From Aliidiomarina minuta (GTDB taxonomy: Bacteria > Pseudomonadota > Gammaproteobacteria > Enterobacterales > Alteromonadaceae): 64,000 nt of DNA. The notes under the pieces are model-generated. The model searched no databases and had not been told where the DNA came from. It was given only the letters and a program-made list of their open reading frames with translations. The translations under genes were made by a program, and so were the position numbers. Of the stretch, positions 30,506-39,881 are shown in pieces (within the stretch, counting starts at the first letter, position 1; every line of letters begins with the position of its first letter). The stretch covers positions 744,001 to 808,000 of the forward strand of contig NZ_PIPL01000001.1 in assembly GCF_003987145.1 (NCBI RefSeq). The letters run 5' to 3'.

Positions 30506-31459
30506 TCATTCACTATAAGATTCAGTGACTTTTTCATCTTCTTTGACATACACCCATTCACCAACCCGATTGCCAGATTCATACTGACCTGCAATGACGA
30601 CATCGCCCTGGCCGTTGGTGCGCTCGTAGGTTCCATGCCGCTGACCTGCCCGGTACTGAACCCGTTCCACACCGCCCGTCCAGCGGGTTTGTACAAACCA
30701 GCCTTCGCGTTTTCGATCAAGGAATTCACTGCGATCCTGCACCTCACCATTACCGCCATAACCTTTAAACAAGCGCCAGCGTCGATTATTGCTTTGTATG
30801 CGCTCTTCTTCGAGCTGACCATAAGCATTATACTCCTGACGTAACGTAGCGGGTCCATAATCTGACTCCACAGGCTCTTTTAACTGAATTAAAGAACCAT
30901 CAACGTGGTAGGTACGCAGCACCACCTCATTTTCATCTTCATTCAACAGCCGATAGCTTTTCTTCTGACCGTTGGCATGCCACTCCCACTGTTCGCCGAC
31001 CATACGACCATGCTGGTAATTTTGTCGCTGCTGAACCTGACCATTAGCAAAGAAACTGACTTGCTGGCCGTGCAATTCACCATTTAAATAACTGGTTTGC
31101 TGCCGTTTACGTCCTTCTTCATCATATTCAGTCAGTATGCCATGCCATTCGCCCTGCAAGGTGCGAAAGCCCTCTTTCAGCAGAGTCCCGGACTCATAAT
31201 AAGCACGATAAGGACCGTAAAAACGCATAGGATCAAGGTTCAGGCGAATAATTGATGTTTCCAGATAGGTGGCTCCGGACAGGTAATTGACCTCTACCTG
31301 ATAGCCCCGTTCTTCCGCTTCTTCCCAGTTATCCAGCACATAAACCGCATCCGCTTCAACGGTGCGCTCCATATCATGGTTTAACCATATAGTGTCGGCC
31401 GTGGCTACGGGAGTAATGCTCAGACAGAGCACCGCCCAGATACCGGTAATCACTTTCAT
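30506..31459 (-). CDS. Exported YwqK/MORN-repeat protein (short paralogue)
   Basis: 317 aa. Signal peptide MKVITGIWAVLCLSITPVATA; the mature part starts DTIWLNHDMERTVEADAVYV and then holds repeats of the form G-x-x-x-x-Y-x-x-x-G-x (GPYRAYYESGTLLKEGFRTL, ANGQVQQRQNYQHGRM, YESGNRVGEWVYV). Such repeats are annotated as toxin-antitoxin system YwqK family antitoxin, but no toxin is next to it. ATG 31459 has AGGAG 7 nt upstream. It is a paralogue of the next gene with the same N-terminal domain. Confidence 0.8.
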   Translation of the reverse strand: MKVITGIWAVLCLSITPVATADTIWLNHDMERTVEADAVYVLDNWEEAEERGYQVEVNYLSGATYLETSIIRLNLDPMRFYGPYRAYYESGTLLKEGFRTLQGEWHGILTEYDEEGRKRQQTSYLNGELHGQQVSFFANGQVQQRQNYQHGRMVGEQWEWHANGQKKSYRLLNEDENEVVLRTYHVDGSLIQLKEPVESDYGPATLRQEYNAYGQLEEERIQSNNRRWRLFKGYGGNGEVQDRSEFLDRKREGWFVQTRWTGGVERVQYRAGQRHGTYERTNGQGDVVIAGQYESGNRVGEWVYVKEDEKVTESYSE

Positions 31460-31538
31460 TAATAAACTCCTCGCAACGCCTGCAATCTCCAGGAGGTAGA
31501 CGCGCTGCGGTCTTTTTGGTTCCACTCTACAGGTAAGT

Positions 31539-33179
31539 CTAGTCAATCAGGTCCTCAGGCGCGCGCTCTTCGGTGACATCACCATCCTGATAGATGCGTA
31601 CCGACGAAAGCGTACCCTGAAAATAATAATGCTCTTCACCGTGGCGAACGCCATGTTTATAATCAGTCACGGCTTGTAACGCACCATTTTCCTCAAACTG
31701 GATTTGTCTACCATGGTACTGGCCTTCATCATCATACTGCGAGATTCCGAGTAAATAGCCTTGTTCTGAATAACTACGCCATGTCCCAACCTGCGCACCG
31801 GAGGCAAACTTGCCTTCCATAAAGGCAGTGTTATGAGAATAACTGTCCCGGATTCTCCAGGGACCATAACGCTGACCTTCAATATATTCGCCTTGGGTTG
31901 TCAGTTCGCCATTTTCATAACCACGAACCTCACCATGCAGTTCGCCATGACGATAGTGTTCCAGCCTGACTAACTGGTCATCTTCATCAAGCTCTCTGCG
32001 CTCACCGTGTAACTTTCCGTCGTCGTCATAAAATTCATAAAACTGACGATAGCCCAGGTTCTGATACCACTCGCCCACGCGGGTGCCATGTTTATAAGCA
32101 CCTGAAGCCAGTACGTTGCCTTCACCATCGACTTCTTTATAGTCACCGTGATACTGCCCCTCAAAAGACTCAGCTTCTGTATAGCCGTCGTCCCAGCGCA
32201 TGTTAAAAGAGCGGCCATGACGTCTGCGATCCAGGGTTTCGCTTCGCTCAACCAGTTCGCCATCGACATCATAACGCTCCCTGAGATACCATCTGTTATC
32301 GTCACTTTGCGTAGTTCGACGACGCAATTGACCAGCGTCATTGTATTCCTCAGTCAAAGTTGCCGGACCGTACTCTGAATCCACCGGTTCTTTAATGCGT
32401 TCTTTACTGCCATCTTCGTAATAAGTGCGGGCTATCTGCTCGTTGCCTTCTTCATCAAACACCTGGTGGCTCTGTAGTGTGCCATTGGCATACCATGACT
32501 TGTGTTCACCAACCTGGCTACGCATGTCATATTCGCCACGGCTTTTGATCTGACCATCCTCAAAGTACTGTTCTGACAGTCCATGTAAACGGCCGTCTTT
32601 GTAGTGTCTTCTCGCTACCAAAACGCCTTCATCGTTCCAGCGTTTCTCTTCGCCTTCTTTGCTGCCGTTAACATAATGGTTTTGCAATCGCTGCTGGCCA
32701 CTGGGGTAATACGACTTATAAGGACCATGGCGCTCATTATGTTCAACATGCTGTTCACGAAGGAGCTGCCCGTCTTCATAATAAGTAACATAAAGGCCAT
32801 GCACCTGGTCATCTCTATAGGGAGCTTCCCAATGTACATTGCCATTCTCGTGGTAAGTGACCACAGTCCCCTGATGCAATCCTTGTTCATCCCGGGTGCC
32901 TTCCTGCAGCACCTGTCCGGACCTGAAGTACAGACGGTAATCCCCTGTCAGGGTGCTGTCAGACACTTCGGGCTGATCGATAAAGCTTTCAAAGCGTAAC
33001 TCCCCGGACAGGAAGTTAACCCGCATCAGATAACCTTCGTCGGTTTCAATAATTTCATCCAGCACAAAAGTAGCTTCAGCTTCTGCAACCGGCTGCATCT
33101 CTTCATTCAGCCAGATACTTTCTGCGAAGGCTGCAGAACTCAGCAACAAAAGGGTTAGAGATAGTAATGTTTGTTTCAT
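31539..33179 (-). CDS. Exported YwqK/MORN-repeat protein (long paralogue)
   Basis: 546 aa. Signal peptide MKQTLLSLTLLLLSSAAFAE; the mature part starts SIWLNEEMQPVAEAEATFVL, closely matching the shorter neighbour. It then has many short repeats (HGLYVTYYEDGQLLREQHVE, HGPYKSYYPSGQQRLQNHYV, HGEVRGYENGELTTQGEYIE). ATG 33179 is preferred to 33182 because AGGGA is 5 nt away. The upstream lipoprotein stop is 14 nt before it and the shorter paralogue follows, so the three form one operon. Function unknown; repeat architecture suggests binding to a surface or partner protein. Confidence 0.82.
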   Translation of the reverse strand: MKQTLLSLTLLLLSSAAFAESIWLNEEMQPVAEAEATFVLDEIIETDEGYLMRVNFLSGELRFESFIDQPEVSDSTLTGDYRLYFRSGQVLQEGTRDEQGLHQGTVVTYHENGNVHWEAPYRDDQVHGLYVTYYEDGQLLREQHVEHNERHGPYKSYYPSGQQRLQNHYVNGSKEGEEKRWNDEGVLVARRHYKDGRLHGLSEQYFEDGQIKSRGEYDMRSQVGEHKSWYANGTLQSHQVFDEEGNEQIARTYYEDGSKERIKEPVDSEYGPATLTEEYNDAGQLRRRTTQSDDNRWYLRERYDVDGELVERSETLDRRRHGRSFNMRWDDGYTEAESFEGQYHGDYKEVDGEGNVLASGAYKHGTRVGEWYQNLGYRQFYEFYDDDGKLHGERRELDEDDQLVRLEHYRHGELHGEVRGYENGELTTQGEYIEGQRYGPWRIRDSYSHNTAFMEGKFASGAQVGTWRSYSEQGYLLGISQYDDEGQYHGRQIQFEENGALQAVTDYKHGVRHGEEHYYFQGTLSSVRIYQDGDVTEERAPEDLID

Positions 33180-33193
33180 CATAATTCCCTGAT

Positions 33194-35488
33194 TCAGTCC
33201 TGATGCGCAGCATCTGCAGATGGCAATGCCGGAAACTGATGCTCCCATTCCCGTGCAAAAGCATCTCCTGATGCCTGCAATTCTTCTACCCGTTCAACAC
33301 GGCCGGCAATTCGTAAAAAGCCTTCTTCAGTAACAAAATCGTCCAGCGTTAAACGGGTCAGATCCAGACGTCGCTGATTACCAAACCCCGGCGGCGGTAT
33401 CACTGTCAGAGCTCTGTCCGTAGTGTCCAAGAAACGATAACGACGTAACAAATCAACCAGTACCATATCGCTATGGGTGTCCTGCCAGTCATCGCCAAGC
33501 AACTCAGTGACAGCAATCAGCCAGCTTTGCTCGCCCAGTTCAAGATCCAGCGCATGCCATTCCGGCTCACCTCCACAACTCATACTGAGCACCACTTCAT
33601 GCTCATAAAAAAATTCCCGTACTCCATCTTCGGTCGCCAGCTGATACACCACTTGCTGAGGCAATGACAATTCGCGATGCATATGCTGCTCGCGAGGGTC
33701 ATGTTCGCGCCAGGTAATCGCGCGGCCCGCTTCTTCAACATCGGAGGTCTGCTGCAACTCACATAAAGCCGCCTGTTCGTGACTGAGCGCCATATAAAGT
33801 TGCGGGCGGTCAAAACTCACCGGCTCGACATTCTGAAGGCTGTTCAACTGGAAGTTGAAATCGGTCCGCGAAGGATTGGCATAATCAGGGTACTTAGAAA
33901 ACAGATAGTGGCTGGACGTAGGTTCCAGCTCAATATTGCTTAATGCCGCATCAGGGTCATAAAAACGTACCTGTTTCTCCTGCACAGGCTCATCACCGAT
34001 AAGAAAGGTCATCAAGCGGACCTTATTAGGGCCTTCGTCTGCAAAATACAGCGTATAGGTCGTCGGGTAATAACCCTGGCGGATTACCTCAAGCAGACTG
34101 CGTTCGCCGTCATCCAGCCAGTCAGGTGTATTTTCTGCCCGATCATATTGCAGACTGCCATCGCTCGGGCCATCAATGCTGATGCCAAAATAGGCTTTTT
34201 CGGTATACTCCAGCTTAAGATAATACACGCCCTCTTCATCGGCAGGCGTCAGTATTGCTCGCGCGCCATGATGCTCCAGAACGGTTTCGCTGTCTTCTAC
34301 AGGCAATTCAACCAACTCATAAGTAACAGGAAAGCGTTGTACCGTGGCTTCAATGGCCGCTAACTGCTCAAGCTTAGTTGCCATATCAGTCCAACCCAGG
34401 GGGTAGACATCGACACCTGTCTGCATAGCCTCGTCGTCACCATAATGATAGGTGAAGGCATTCACCCCGTGCAGGGTAAGATCCAGAACATCACCATTCT
34501 GATCCAATGCCTGAAAATCAGTTATTTCAATATGGCCCAGACTTTCCATGTCAAACACATCATGAATATAACGTAAGGACAGTTTGTCATCATAGTCATC
34601 AATGCTCCCGCTGCTGGTTGGGAAAACCTTCGCTTCACTGGCCAGCTCAAGGTCGTCCAGCGTGTCTGGCAAAGCTGAAGTGTCTATAGGGAAACTCTGG
34701 CCCGCGTCGCGCAAAAACTCCAGGTCCTGACCAGACTGCCAGTCTGCTGGCAGCACAGTAGCGACCATTCTTGCAGTGCCTTCCACATAGTCGTCCTGCA
34801 AAGGCATATCGACAATTAAGGTCGAGCGTTTCAACCAGCCCGTGCTGCGTTCCATCAATATATAACCGTAAAGCTTAATCTCGTCGTTTTCTCCCTCGAT
34901 CAACAGCGTAACTAATTGGTCATCCAATTCTTTTACGGTCAGAGTGACCTCGGGGAAAGGTCCCTCAGCAGGCATTTGCTGAGTAGCACCTTCCCTTAAA
35001 GTGATACCGCTGCCATAACCGGGGCGGCTGAACTCGTCCTGCAATAACTCACGAATGGGGTCAAAACCGTCTTCATCCATACGGTCAATATTGTGATGAA
35101 TAATAAAATCGGTAGCCTCGCCGCTCTGTTTATCCACTTGCATAGTGAAGCCGCCTTCCATCAACGGCCACAGCTCTTCCTGGCGGTAGTCAGGAGCATC
35201 CAGGCTACTGAATCCACCACGTCTGAAACGCATGCGTATATACTGAGGTTGCAGCAACACATCGTACGTAGAGGACTGTTCTTCTACGTCGTAGTCCATA
35301 AACATATGAGTGCGCACACGCTCGGAATCACTTCCACGAGAGCTGGTGGCTTCAATAAAGGTTTCGCTATACATCTGATAGCGACGGTGTTCACCATCAT
35401 CAGGTTTAAATTGCAACGTTTGCGGTGGTTCAGAACATGCCATCAAGGCTAAAGAACAACCTAGCAAGAGAGAGAGTCGTTGAAGCAT
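33194..35488 (-). CDS. Large hypothetical lipoprotein
   Basis: 764 aa. The lipobox ALMAC puts the lipidated Cys at residue 18, followed by SEPPQT; no Asp at +2, so outer-membrane sorting is expected. No catalytic motif is recognised. The body is acidic and rich in beta-strand-like segments. It is the first gene of an operon with the two YwqK-repeat genes, behind a promoter overlapped by a Fur-like box (35550-35562). Role unknown; iron-linked expression is inferred from that box. Confidence 0.8.
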   Translation of the reverse strand: MLQRLSLLLGCSLALMACSEPPQTLQFKPDDGEHRRYQMYSETFIEATSSRGSDSERVRTHMFMDYDVEEQSSTYDVLLQPQYIRMRFRRGGFSSLDAPDYRQEELWPLMEGGFTMQVDKQSGEATDFIIHHNIDRMDEDGFDPIRELLQDEFSRPGYGSGITLREGATQQMPAEGPFPEVTLTVKELDDQLVTLLIEGENDEIKLYGYILMERSTGWLKRSTLIVDMPLQDDYVEGTARMVATVLPADWQSGQDLEFLRDAGQSFPIDTSALPDTLDDLELASEAKVFPTSSGSIDDYDDKLSLRYIHDVFDMESLGHIEITDFQALDQNGDVLDLTLHGVNAFTYHYGDDEAMQTGVDVYPLGWTDMATKLEQLAAIEATVQRFPVTYELVELPVEDSETVLEHHGARAILTPADEEGVYYLKLEYTEKAYFGISIDGPSDGSLQYDRAENTPDWLDDGERSLLEVIRQGYYPTTYTLYFADEGPNKVRLMTFLIGDEPVQEKQVRFYDPDAALSNIELEPTSSHYLFSKYPDYANPSRTDFNFQLNSLQNVEPVSFDRPQLYMALSHEQAALCELQQTSDVEEAGRAITWREHDPREQHMHRELSLPQQVVYQLATEDGVREFFYEHEVVLSMSCGGEPEWHALDLELGEQSWLIAVTELLGDDWQDTHSDMVLVDLLRRYRFLDTTDRALTVIPPPGFGNQRRLDLTRLTLDDFVTEEGFLRIAGRVERVEELQASGDAFAREWEHQFPALPSADAAHQD

Positions 35489-35535
35489 CTGCTTGTTTCC
35501 TTACAAATTTAGACAGAGTCTATGAAGAGGCTCGT

Positions 35536-35564
35536 AGCATACATTTGTCGAGAATGATTCTCAA
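35536..35564 (-). promoter_or_regulatory. Promoter with overlapping Fur-like box, lipoprotein/YwqK operon
   Basis: On the minus strand TTGAGA (35564-35559) and TATGCT (35541-35536) are 17 nt apart, a good sigma-70 promoter about 50 nt before the lipoprotein ATG. The palindrome GAGAATGATTCTC (35550-35562) overlaps the -35 region and agrees at 12 of 14 arm positions with the 7-1-7 Fur consensus. Confidence 0.65.
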
Positions 35565-35598
35565 CGGAGGGTGAGTTAGGTCCGGTTATCTTTACACT

Positions 35599-36747
35599 TT
35601 ATTGATACTGATTCACCGCCTGCTGTACTTTCTCCAGATAACGACGGGTTTCCGCAAAGGGATGTGTCGTGGTCAAATGCTGGTAGACCTGATCCGGTGT
35701 CATGCTGTTAATGCGCCTCACTGCGGTTTCCCTGTCCGCGGAAAACGCCCGGAAAACATTACCTGCACCGCCGTTGTAGGCCGAAATCATGGCATAACGC
35801 CGACTCTGTGGGTTCAGTACCCGGGGTAAATAGAGATCATCCAGCAGGTATAAATAAGCACTGCCTATATCTATATTAAAGTCAGGCTGAAAGAGCTGCT
35901 GCCGCGTCGGTTCGCCCGCGATCTTTTTCACCTTTTCGAATACATCCCGCCCAGCTGTTGCCGGTACTACCTGCATCAGGCCAAAGGCATTAGCATGGCT
36001 GACTGCATAAGGATTGAAACTGCTTTCGACTTCAATCACCGCATAAACTAGCGCCGGCGACACTTGGTACTGCTGCGCAGAAGCTAAAACATATTCTGAA
36101 AACTGCAGCTGTCGCAGTTTAAGATGATTGTCTACCAAAGGCGTCTGGACTGCATAAATACGACGATCATCCAAAGATTGTTGTTGCAAGTGATTGGACA
36201 CCAAATAGTCCGCAAACCTGTTGGCACGCCATTCATAACGTATGGGCTGTTGTTCATGATCCAACACCTGGCCCAGCAGGAAAGGCTCAGCGCCAGTCTG
36301 AGGCTGACGATCTGAGAAGATATCTTCAATACTAAGATCTTTAGGTGTTAATAAAGCCAGCTGAGTAGCCCGCTGCAACTGTTCACGTGGGTTCTCAGTG
36401 GCTATGGTTTCTACTCTCAAATACCCGCGCTCAAAGTCAACAATGGCCCGGGCCTGATAGTCATTACTGTATTTGACCAGGCGTTTATCTGATGAGACTT
36501 CTTTTTCGTCCTTGCCCCAGATACTTTCGATCAGTTGTTCCAGCGCTATTAAGAGTTCGCGCAGTTCTGCAACATCACGAAACACTTCCGAATCCGTATA
36601 GGGCTCGAGTTTTTCTTCCAGCACCGCACGCGCATGCTCCCGCGCACCAGTGCGGTCCGCAATCTCCAACCACTCCTGTTGGCTCAAGCCGCAACTGAAT
36701 AAAAAGCCTGAGAGCATCAGCAGTGTGATACGAATTTTCTGGTTCAA
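35599..36747 (-). CDS. mltC: Membrane-bound lytic murein transglycosylase C-like lipoprotein
   Basis: Cleaves peptidoglycan glycan strands. 382 aa. Lipoprotein signal with Cys19 (LFSCG), an N-terminal MltC domain (about 40-190), and a C-terminal SLT domain with VYAVIEVESSFNPYAVSHAN (catalytic Glu), AFGLMQVVPATAG and ISAYNGGAGNVFRAF. It starts with TTG at 36747, overlapping the pgi stop (TTGA), so translation is coupled. Upstream pgi is unrelated in function. Confidence 0.9.
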   Translation of the reverse strand: MNQKIRITLLMLSGFLFSCGLSQQEWLEIADRTGAREHARAVLEEKLEPYTDSEVFRDVAELRELLIALEQLIESIWGKDEKEVSSDKRLVKYSNDYQARAIVDFERGYLRVETIATENPREQLQRATQLALLTPKDLSIEDIFSDRQPQTGAEPFLLGQVLDHEQQPIRYEWRANRFADYLVSNHLQQQSLDDRRIYAVQTPLVDNHLKLRQLQFSEYVLASAQQYQVSPALVYAVIEVESSFNPYAVSHANAFGLMQVVPATAGRDVFEKVKKIAGEPTRQQLFQPDFNIDIGSAYLYLLDDLYLPRVLNPQSRRYAMISAYNGGAGNVFRAFSADRETAVRRINSMTPDQVYQHLTTTHPFAETRRYLEKVQQAVNQYQ

Positions 36748-38243
36748 GATTTCAGCTGAGCCTCAGTAGATTCATCGAATACCTGCTCCGATTTGCCCTG
36801 CATACGCAGCAGCATGTCTTCCGCTATTTTTTTGCCCCGCTCAACACCCGGCTGATCAAAAGAGTTAAGCTTCCACACTACACCCTGAATAAAGACTTTA
36901 TGCTCATAAGCAGCCACCAGGGCACCAAAGGTTTCAGGCGTCAGCTCGTCAATAGCCAGTAGATTCGTTGGATTGTCACCCGGATAATGGTCCCGGGCCG
37001 ATTCACCACGAAAACCAAACGCCATTAAACGGCGGTGTGCCAGGCAGTTGGCAACGGCCAGATCCTGTTGCCGGGCCAGACTTTGCTGCACAGACTCCGT
37101 GAATTTCGCCGCCTGCCGTTTACGCACCAGCACAAAGTCAGCGCTAAACTTGTCATAGCCCTGATGCAAATGCTGAAAAAAAGCATGCTGCCCGTTCGGC
37201 CCAAAACCACCCCAGATAATAGGCCCTGTCGGATAATCAATCGGATGGTCAGCAAAATCACATTGCTTACCATTGCTCTCCATATCCAGTTGTTGCAGAT
37301 AACTGGGCAAATGTCGGAAGCGGCCGTCATAAGGCAGGATCGCCAAATTATTAATACCACGCTCTTCGCGGTTATATAAGCCTGTTATCGCCATGAGCAT
37401 GGGGATATTCTGCAATAACGGTGCACTGGAAAAATGCTGATCCATATTGTGAGCTCCAGCCAACAGGCGCTCGAATACACGCAACCCACAGGTTGTAGCT
37501 ATAGACAGGCCGATTGCTGACCACATCGAAAATCGACCGCCTACCGATTGACTGAAAGTAATCTGATGCGCAGGCGGTATGCCGTAGTCCGACATTCTTT
37601 GTGGATTGGCCGACAACCCGATCATATGGTTTTGCAGCCAGTCTGTTACCGTTTTGCCTACATTAGCAAAAGCAGGCTTTATCCATTCGCGTACCGTATC
37701 AACATTAGCGAAAGTATCTATAGTGCCAAAAGACTTGGAAGCCACAATAAACAACGTAGTTTCAGGATCAACAATGGGTAGTACCGCATACAACTGGCCG
37801 CCATCCATAGAAGATACGAAATGAGTCTGGATCCGGTGCTGTTGCACATCGCTGGCAAATTCAGCCAGTGCAAAGCTGGTCATCAGTGGCCCTAAATCTG
37901 AGCCCCCTACGCCTATGTTCACGATATCCGTAATAGGTTTTCCGGTTGCACCTAACCAATTACCACTACGAAGTTTGCGTACAATCGTCGCAAACTTCGA
38001 GGTTTTCACGTCTTTTACAACTGACTCTACTGAGCGACTTAATACATGGCTGACACTGCGTCCCTCGCTGGGGTTTTGAAAACTGCCACTGAGCAACTGT
38101 TCACGAAGCTCGTCAAAATTAGCCGGAAGCCTCTTTTTCACATAGTTTTCAATAGTTTCAGGAGCTAAAAACTGATAACTCCAATCCAGCTGCAAACCAT
38201 CCAAATGGGCCTTTCTCAACGGCGTATTGAGTTCCTTGTTCAT
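36744..38243 (-). CDS. pgi: Glucose-6-phosphate isomerase
   Basis: Interconverts glucose 6-phosphate and fructose 6-phosphate. ATG 38243, with AAGGA 6 nt upstream, gives 499 aa; a longer in-frame start at 38303 adds 20 residues without family match. Signatures: NIGVGGSDLGPLM, VASKSFGTIDT (usual form SKTFTT-Q-ET is altered), VGGRFSMWSAIGL, and GVVWKLNSFDQPGVERGKKI near the end (the second PGI signature). The protein is shorter than E. coli Pgi (549 aa), mostly at the N-terminus, like other short bacterial forms. Confidence 0.93.
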   Translation of the reverse strand: MNKELNTPLRKAHLDGLQLDWSYQFLAPETIENYVKKRLPANFDELREQLLSGSFQNPSEGRSVSHVLSRSVESVVKDVKTSKFATIVRKLRSGNWLGATGKPITDIVNIGVGGSDLGPLMTSFALAEFASDVQQHRIQTHFVSSMDGGQLYAVLPIVDPETTLFIVASKSFGTIDTFANVDTVREWIKPAFANVGKTVTDWLQNHMIGLSANPQRMSDYGIPPAHQITFSQSVGGRFSMWSAIGLSIATTCGLRVFERLLAGAHNMDQHFSSAPLLQNIPMLMAITGLYNREERGINNLAILPYDGRFRHLPSYLQQLDMESNGKQCDFADHPIDYPTGPIIWGGFGPNGQHAFFQHLHQGYDKFSADFVLVRKRQAAKFTESVQQSLARQQDLAVANCLAHRRLMAFGFRGESARDHYPGDNPTNLLAIDELTPETFGALVAAYEHKVFIQGVVWKLNSFDQPGVERGKKIAEDMLLRMQGKSEQVFDESTEAQLKS

Positions 38244-38370
38244 GGGTTTTCCTTGTGGCAGGTAAATACTGATTGTTAGGCAAACATTAGCATAATCACC
38301 CAAAGTAGTCAGCTGAGTGGTCTACACTAATAACTGACTTCAGACCTTTATCATGAATAGGAGATCTAAT

Positions 38371-38940
38371 ATGCATAAATTGCTTATCGCATCCTGTTTC
38401 ACTGCACTCACAGTCGCATCCCTCAGTAGTGCCAGTGCAAATGAATTCAGATTATACAGTCCGGACGTCGAAAGTGACGGTGAAATTGATTCATCTTTTG
38501 AATATGATGGTTTTGGTTGCAGTGGTGATAACCAATCTCCTGAATTACGTTGGGAAAATCCGCCTCCTGGTACCCGCAGTTTTGCAATTAGCGTCCATGA
38601 CCCTGATGCCCCGACGGGCTCAGGCTGGTGGCACTGGCGTGTGATTAATATCCCCAGTGATGTAGACCACCTGGCAGCAAACGCTGGCGCCCCAGACGGT
38701 AGCAACATGCACGAAGATGCAGTTCAGATACGCAACGATTACGGTGATAAAGGCTGGGGAGGACTTTGTCCACCAGCCCATGGCGAACCTCATCGTTATA
38801 CCTTCACAGTCCACGCGCTGGATGTCGAAACCTTAGATGTACCCGATGACGCTTCGCCCGCTATGGCAGGCTTTATGATTCATCAGCATCGCATTCATGA
38901 GGCTGGATTCATGGCTACCTATACGCGTTACGAAGACTAA
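38371..38940 (+). CDS. Exported YbhB/YbcL-family PEBP protein
   Basis: Phosphatidylethanolamine-binding-protein fold, 189 aa. Signal peptide about 1-23 (ending SSASANE). Motifs: DGFGCSGDNQSPELRWENPP, SVHDPDAPTGSGWWHWRVIN and CPPAHGEPHRYTFTVHALDV, which form the anion pocket. ATG 38371 has AGGAG 7 nt upstream; the in-frame ATG at 38353 has none. The physiological ligand of bacterial members is not settled. Confidence 0.9.
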   Translation: MHKLLIASCFTALTVASLSSASANEFRLYSPDVESDGEIDSSFEYDGFGCSGDNQSPELRWENPPPGTRSFAISVHDPDAPTGSGWWHWRVINIPSDVDHLAANAGAPDGSNMHEDAVQIRNDYGDKGWGGLCPPAHGEPHRYTFTVHALDVETLDVPDDASPAMAGFMIHQHRIHEAGFMATYTRYED

Positions 38941-38945
38941 TACAG

Positions 38946-38996
38946 ATGGCTAACGGGTGGTTTACTTTGCAATCAGCCATCCGTTAGTCATCTTTT
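38946..38996. terminator. Bidirectional hairpin between PEBP gene and XRE gene
   Basis: GATGGCTAACGG (38946-38957) pairs imperfectly with CCGTTAGTCATC (38981-38992), followed by TTTT. It overlaps the last codons of the convergent XRE gene. Confidence 0.6.
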
Positions 38997-39343
38997 ACGT
39001 TTTCAGACAGCGATTTTGCGATATCAATAAAGAACTGAACATGCTTAAGCTCCAGGTTGGGTATCTCTTTCACATGTTGCGAAGGACTATAGTCAGGGGT
39101 TAACCCTATTTTTGGAATTTCTTCGCCGGACAGATAGCGGACGAAGTCCACCAGCGAAATTTCCAGTGCGTCACATATCTTAAAGACCAGAAGCAAAGAT
39201 GGTCGTTGCTCGCCTGCTTCAATACGCGAGATCGTAGACGCCTCAGTGGATGCAAGTAAAGCCAATTCCCTGATTGAAATCCTTTTCTTACTGCGAAGTT
39301 TTTTTAGCGTAAAACCTGTTTGATCGTTTAACGATTTATTCAG
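38984..39343 (-). CDS. XRE-family transcriptional regulator
   Basis: Helix-turn-helix protein. The HTH is complete only if translation starts upstream of the internal TTG at 39265: the frame reads GFTLKKLRSKKRISIRELAL then LASTEASTISRIEAGEQRPS, a full XRE fold. No ATG, GTG or TTG occurs in frame between there and position 39343; CTG at 39343, with AAGG about 9 nt upstream, is the best candidate and gives 119 aa. The C-terminal part is helical and unrecognised. It follows a second XRE gene by about 11 nt. Confidence 0.72.
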   Translation of the reverse strand: MNKSLNDQTGFTLKKLRSKKRISIRELALLASTEASTISRIEAGEQRPSLLLVFKICDALEISLVDFVRYLSGEEIPKIGLTPDYSPSQHVKEIPNLELKHVQFFIDIAKSLSENVKDD

Positions 39344-39354
39344 AACTTTGTACC

Positions 39355-39702
39355 TTAAATTTGCAGTCTGATTTTCATTATATCGACTATATCCTTAAAA
39401 ACTTTCTTATTCACTGGCGCGAGCCTTGCGTAATACATATCCATCTCAGCAAGCTTAGCTTCGAGTTTATCTTCAGATCTCAGATCAGCCCCCACGTTAT
39501 CGGTTGTTATATCCGCAAAAAAATCACTGCCAGAGAGTCCAACAGCATCAACAAGCGTTAATGCCAACTCAAAAGAGGGAATCTGCGTTCCCTGCTCAAT
39601 ACGGCTGATAGTCGCACCGCTGACTCCAGCTTTTAGTCCCAGTTGCTGTTGCGACAAGCCTAAGTTCTTACGAATATTATATAACTTATTTCGAAACTGC
39701 AT
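39355..39702 (-). CDS. XRE-family transcriptional regulator
   Basis: 115-aa regulator with an N-terminal HTH: LYNIRKNLGLSQQQLGLKAG followed by VSGATISRIEQGTQIPSFEL. The C-terminal part may be an oligomerisation helix. ATG 39702 is chosen; ATG 39741 is possible but has no ribosome site. It diverges from the small ORF and EAL gene (180-bp shared promoter region), so control of that pair is likely. It forms a tandem with another XRE gene downstream. Confidence 0.85.
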   Translation of the reverse strand: MQFRNKLYNIRKNLGLSQQQLGLKAGVSGATISRIEQGTQIPSFELALTLVDAVGLSGSDFFADITTDNVGADLRSEDKLEAKLAEMDMYYARLAPVNKKVFKDIVDIMKIRLQI

Positions 39703-39881
39703 ATGTTGACTCTGCTCCCCTGTCTTTTGCTCTCCCCGCATTACATAAAAGTATATTGCAGAAAACCTCTTCTGTTGATATTGTTGCGAAAACGTAATTA
39801 ATTAATGTTAAATTACTTTTTAGCAACACCCCTGAAACACTGAAGTACAGGATCCGCAAATTAACTATCAAGGAGTAAAAA

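Noticed and set aside
30506..33179. Toxin-antitoxin system suggested by the YwqK name
   Set aside because: Both proteins have signal peptides and no small toxin gene is adjacent.
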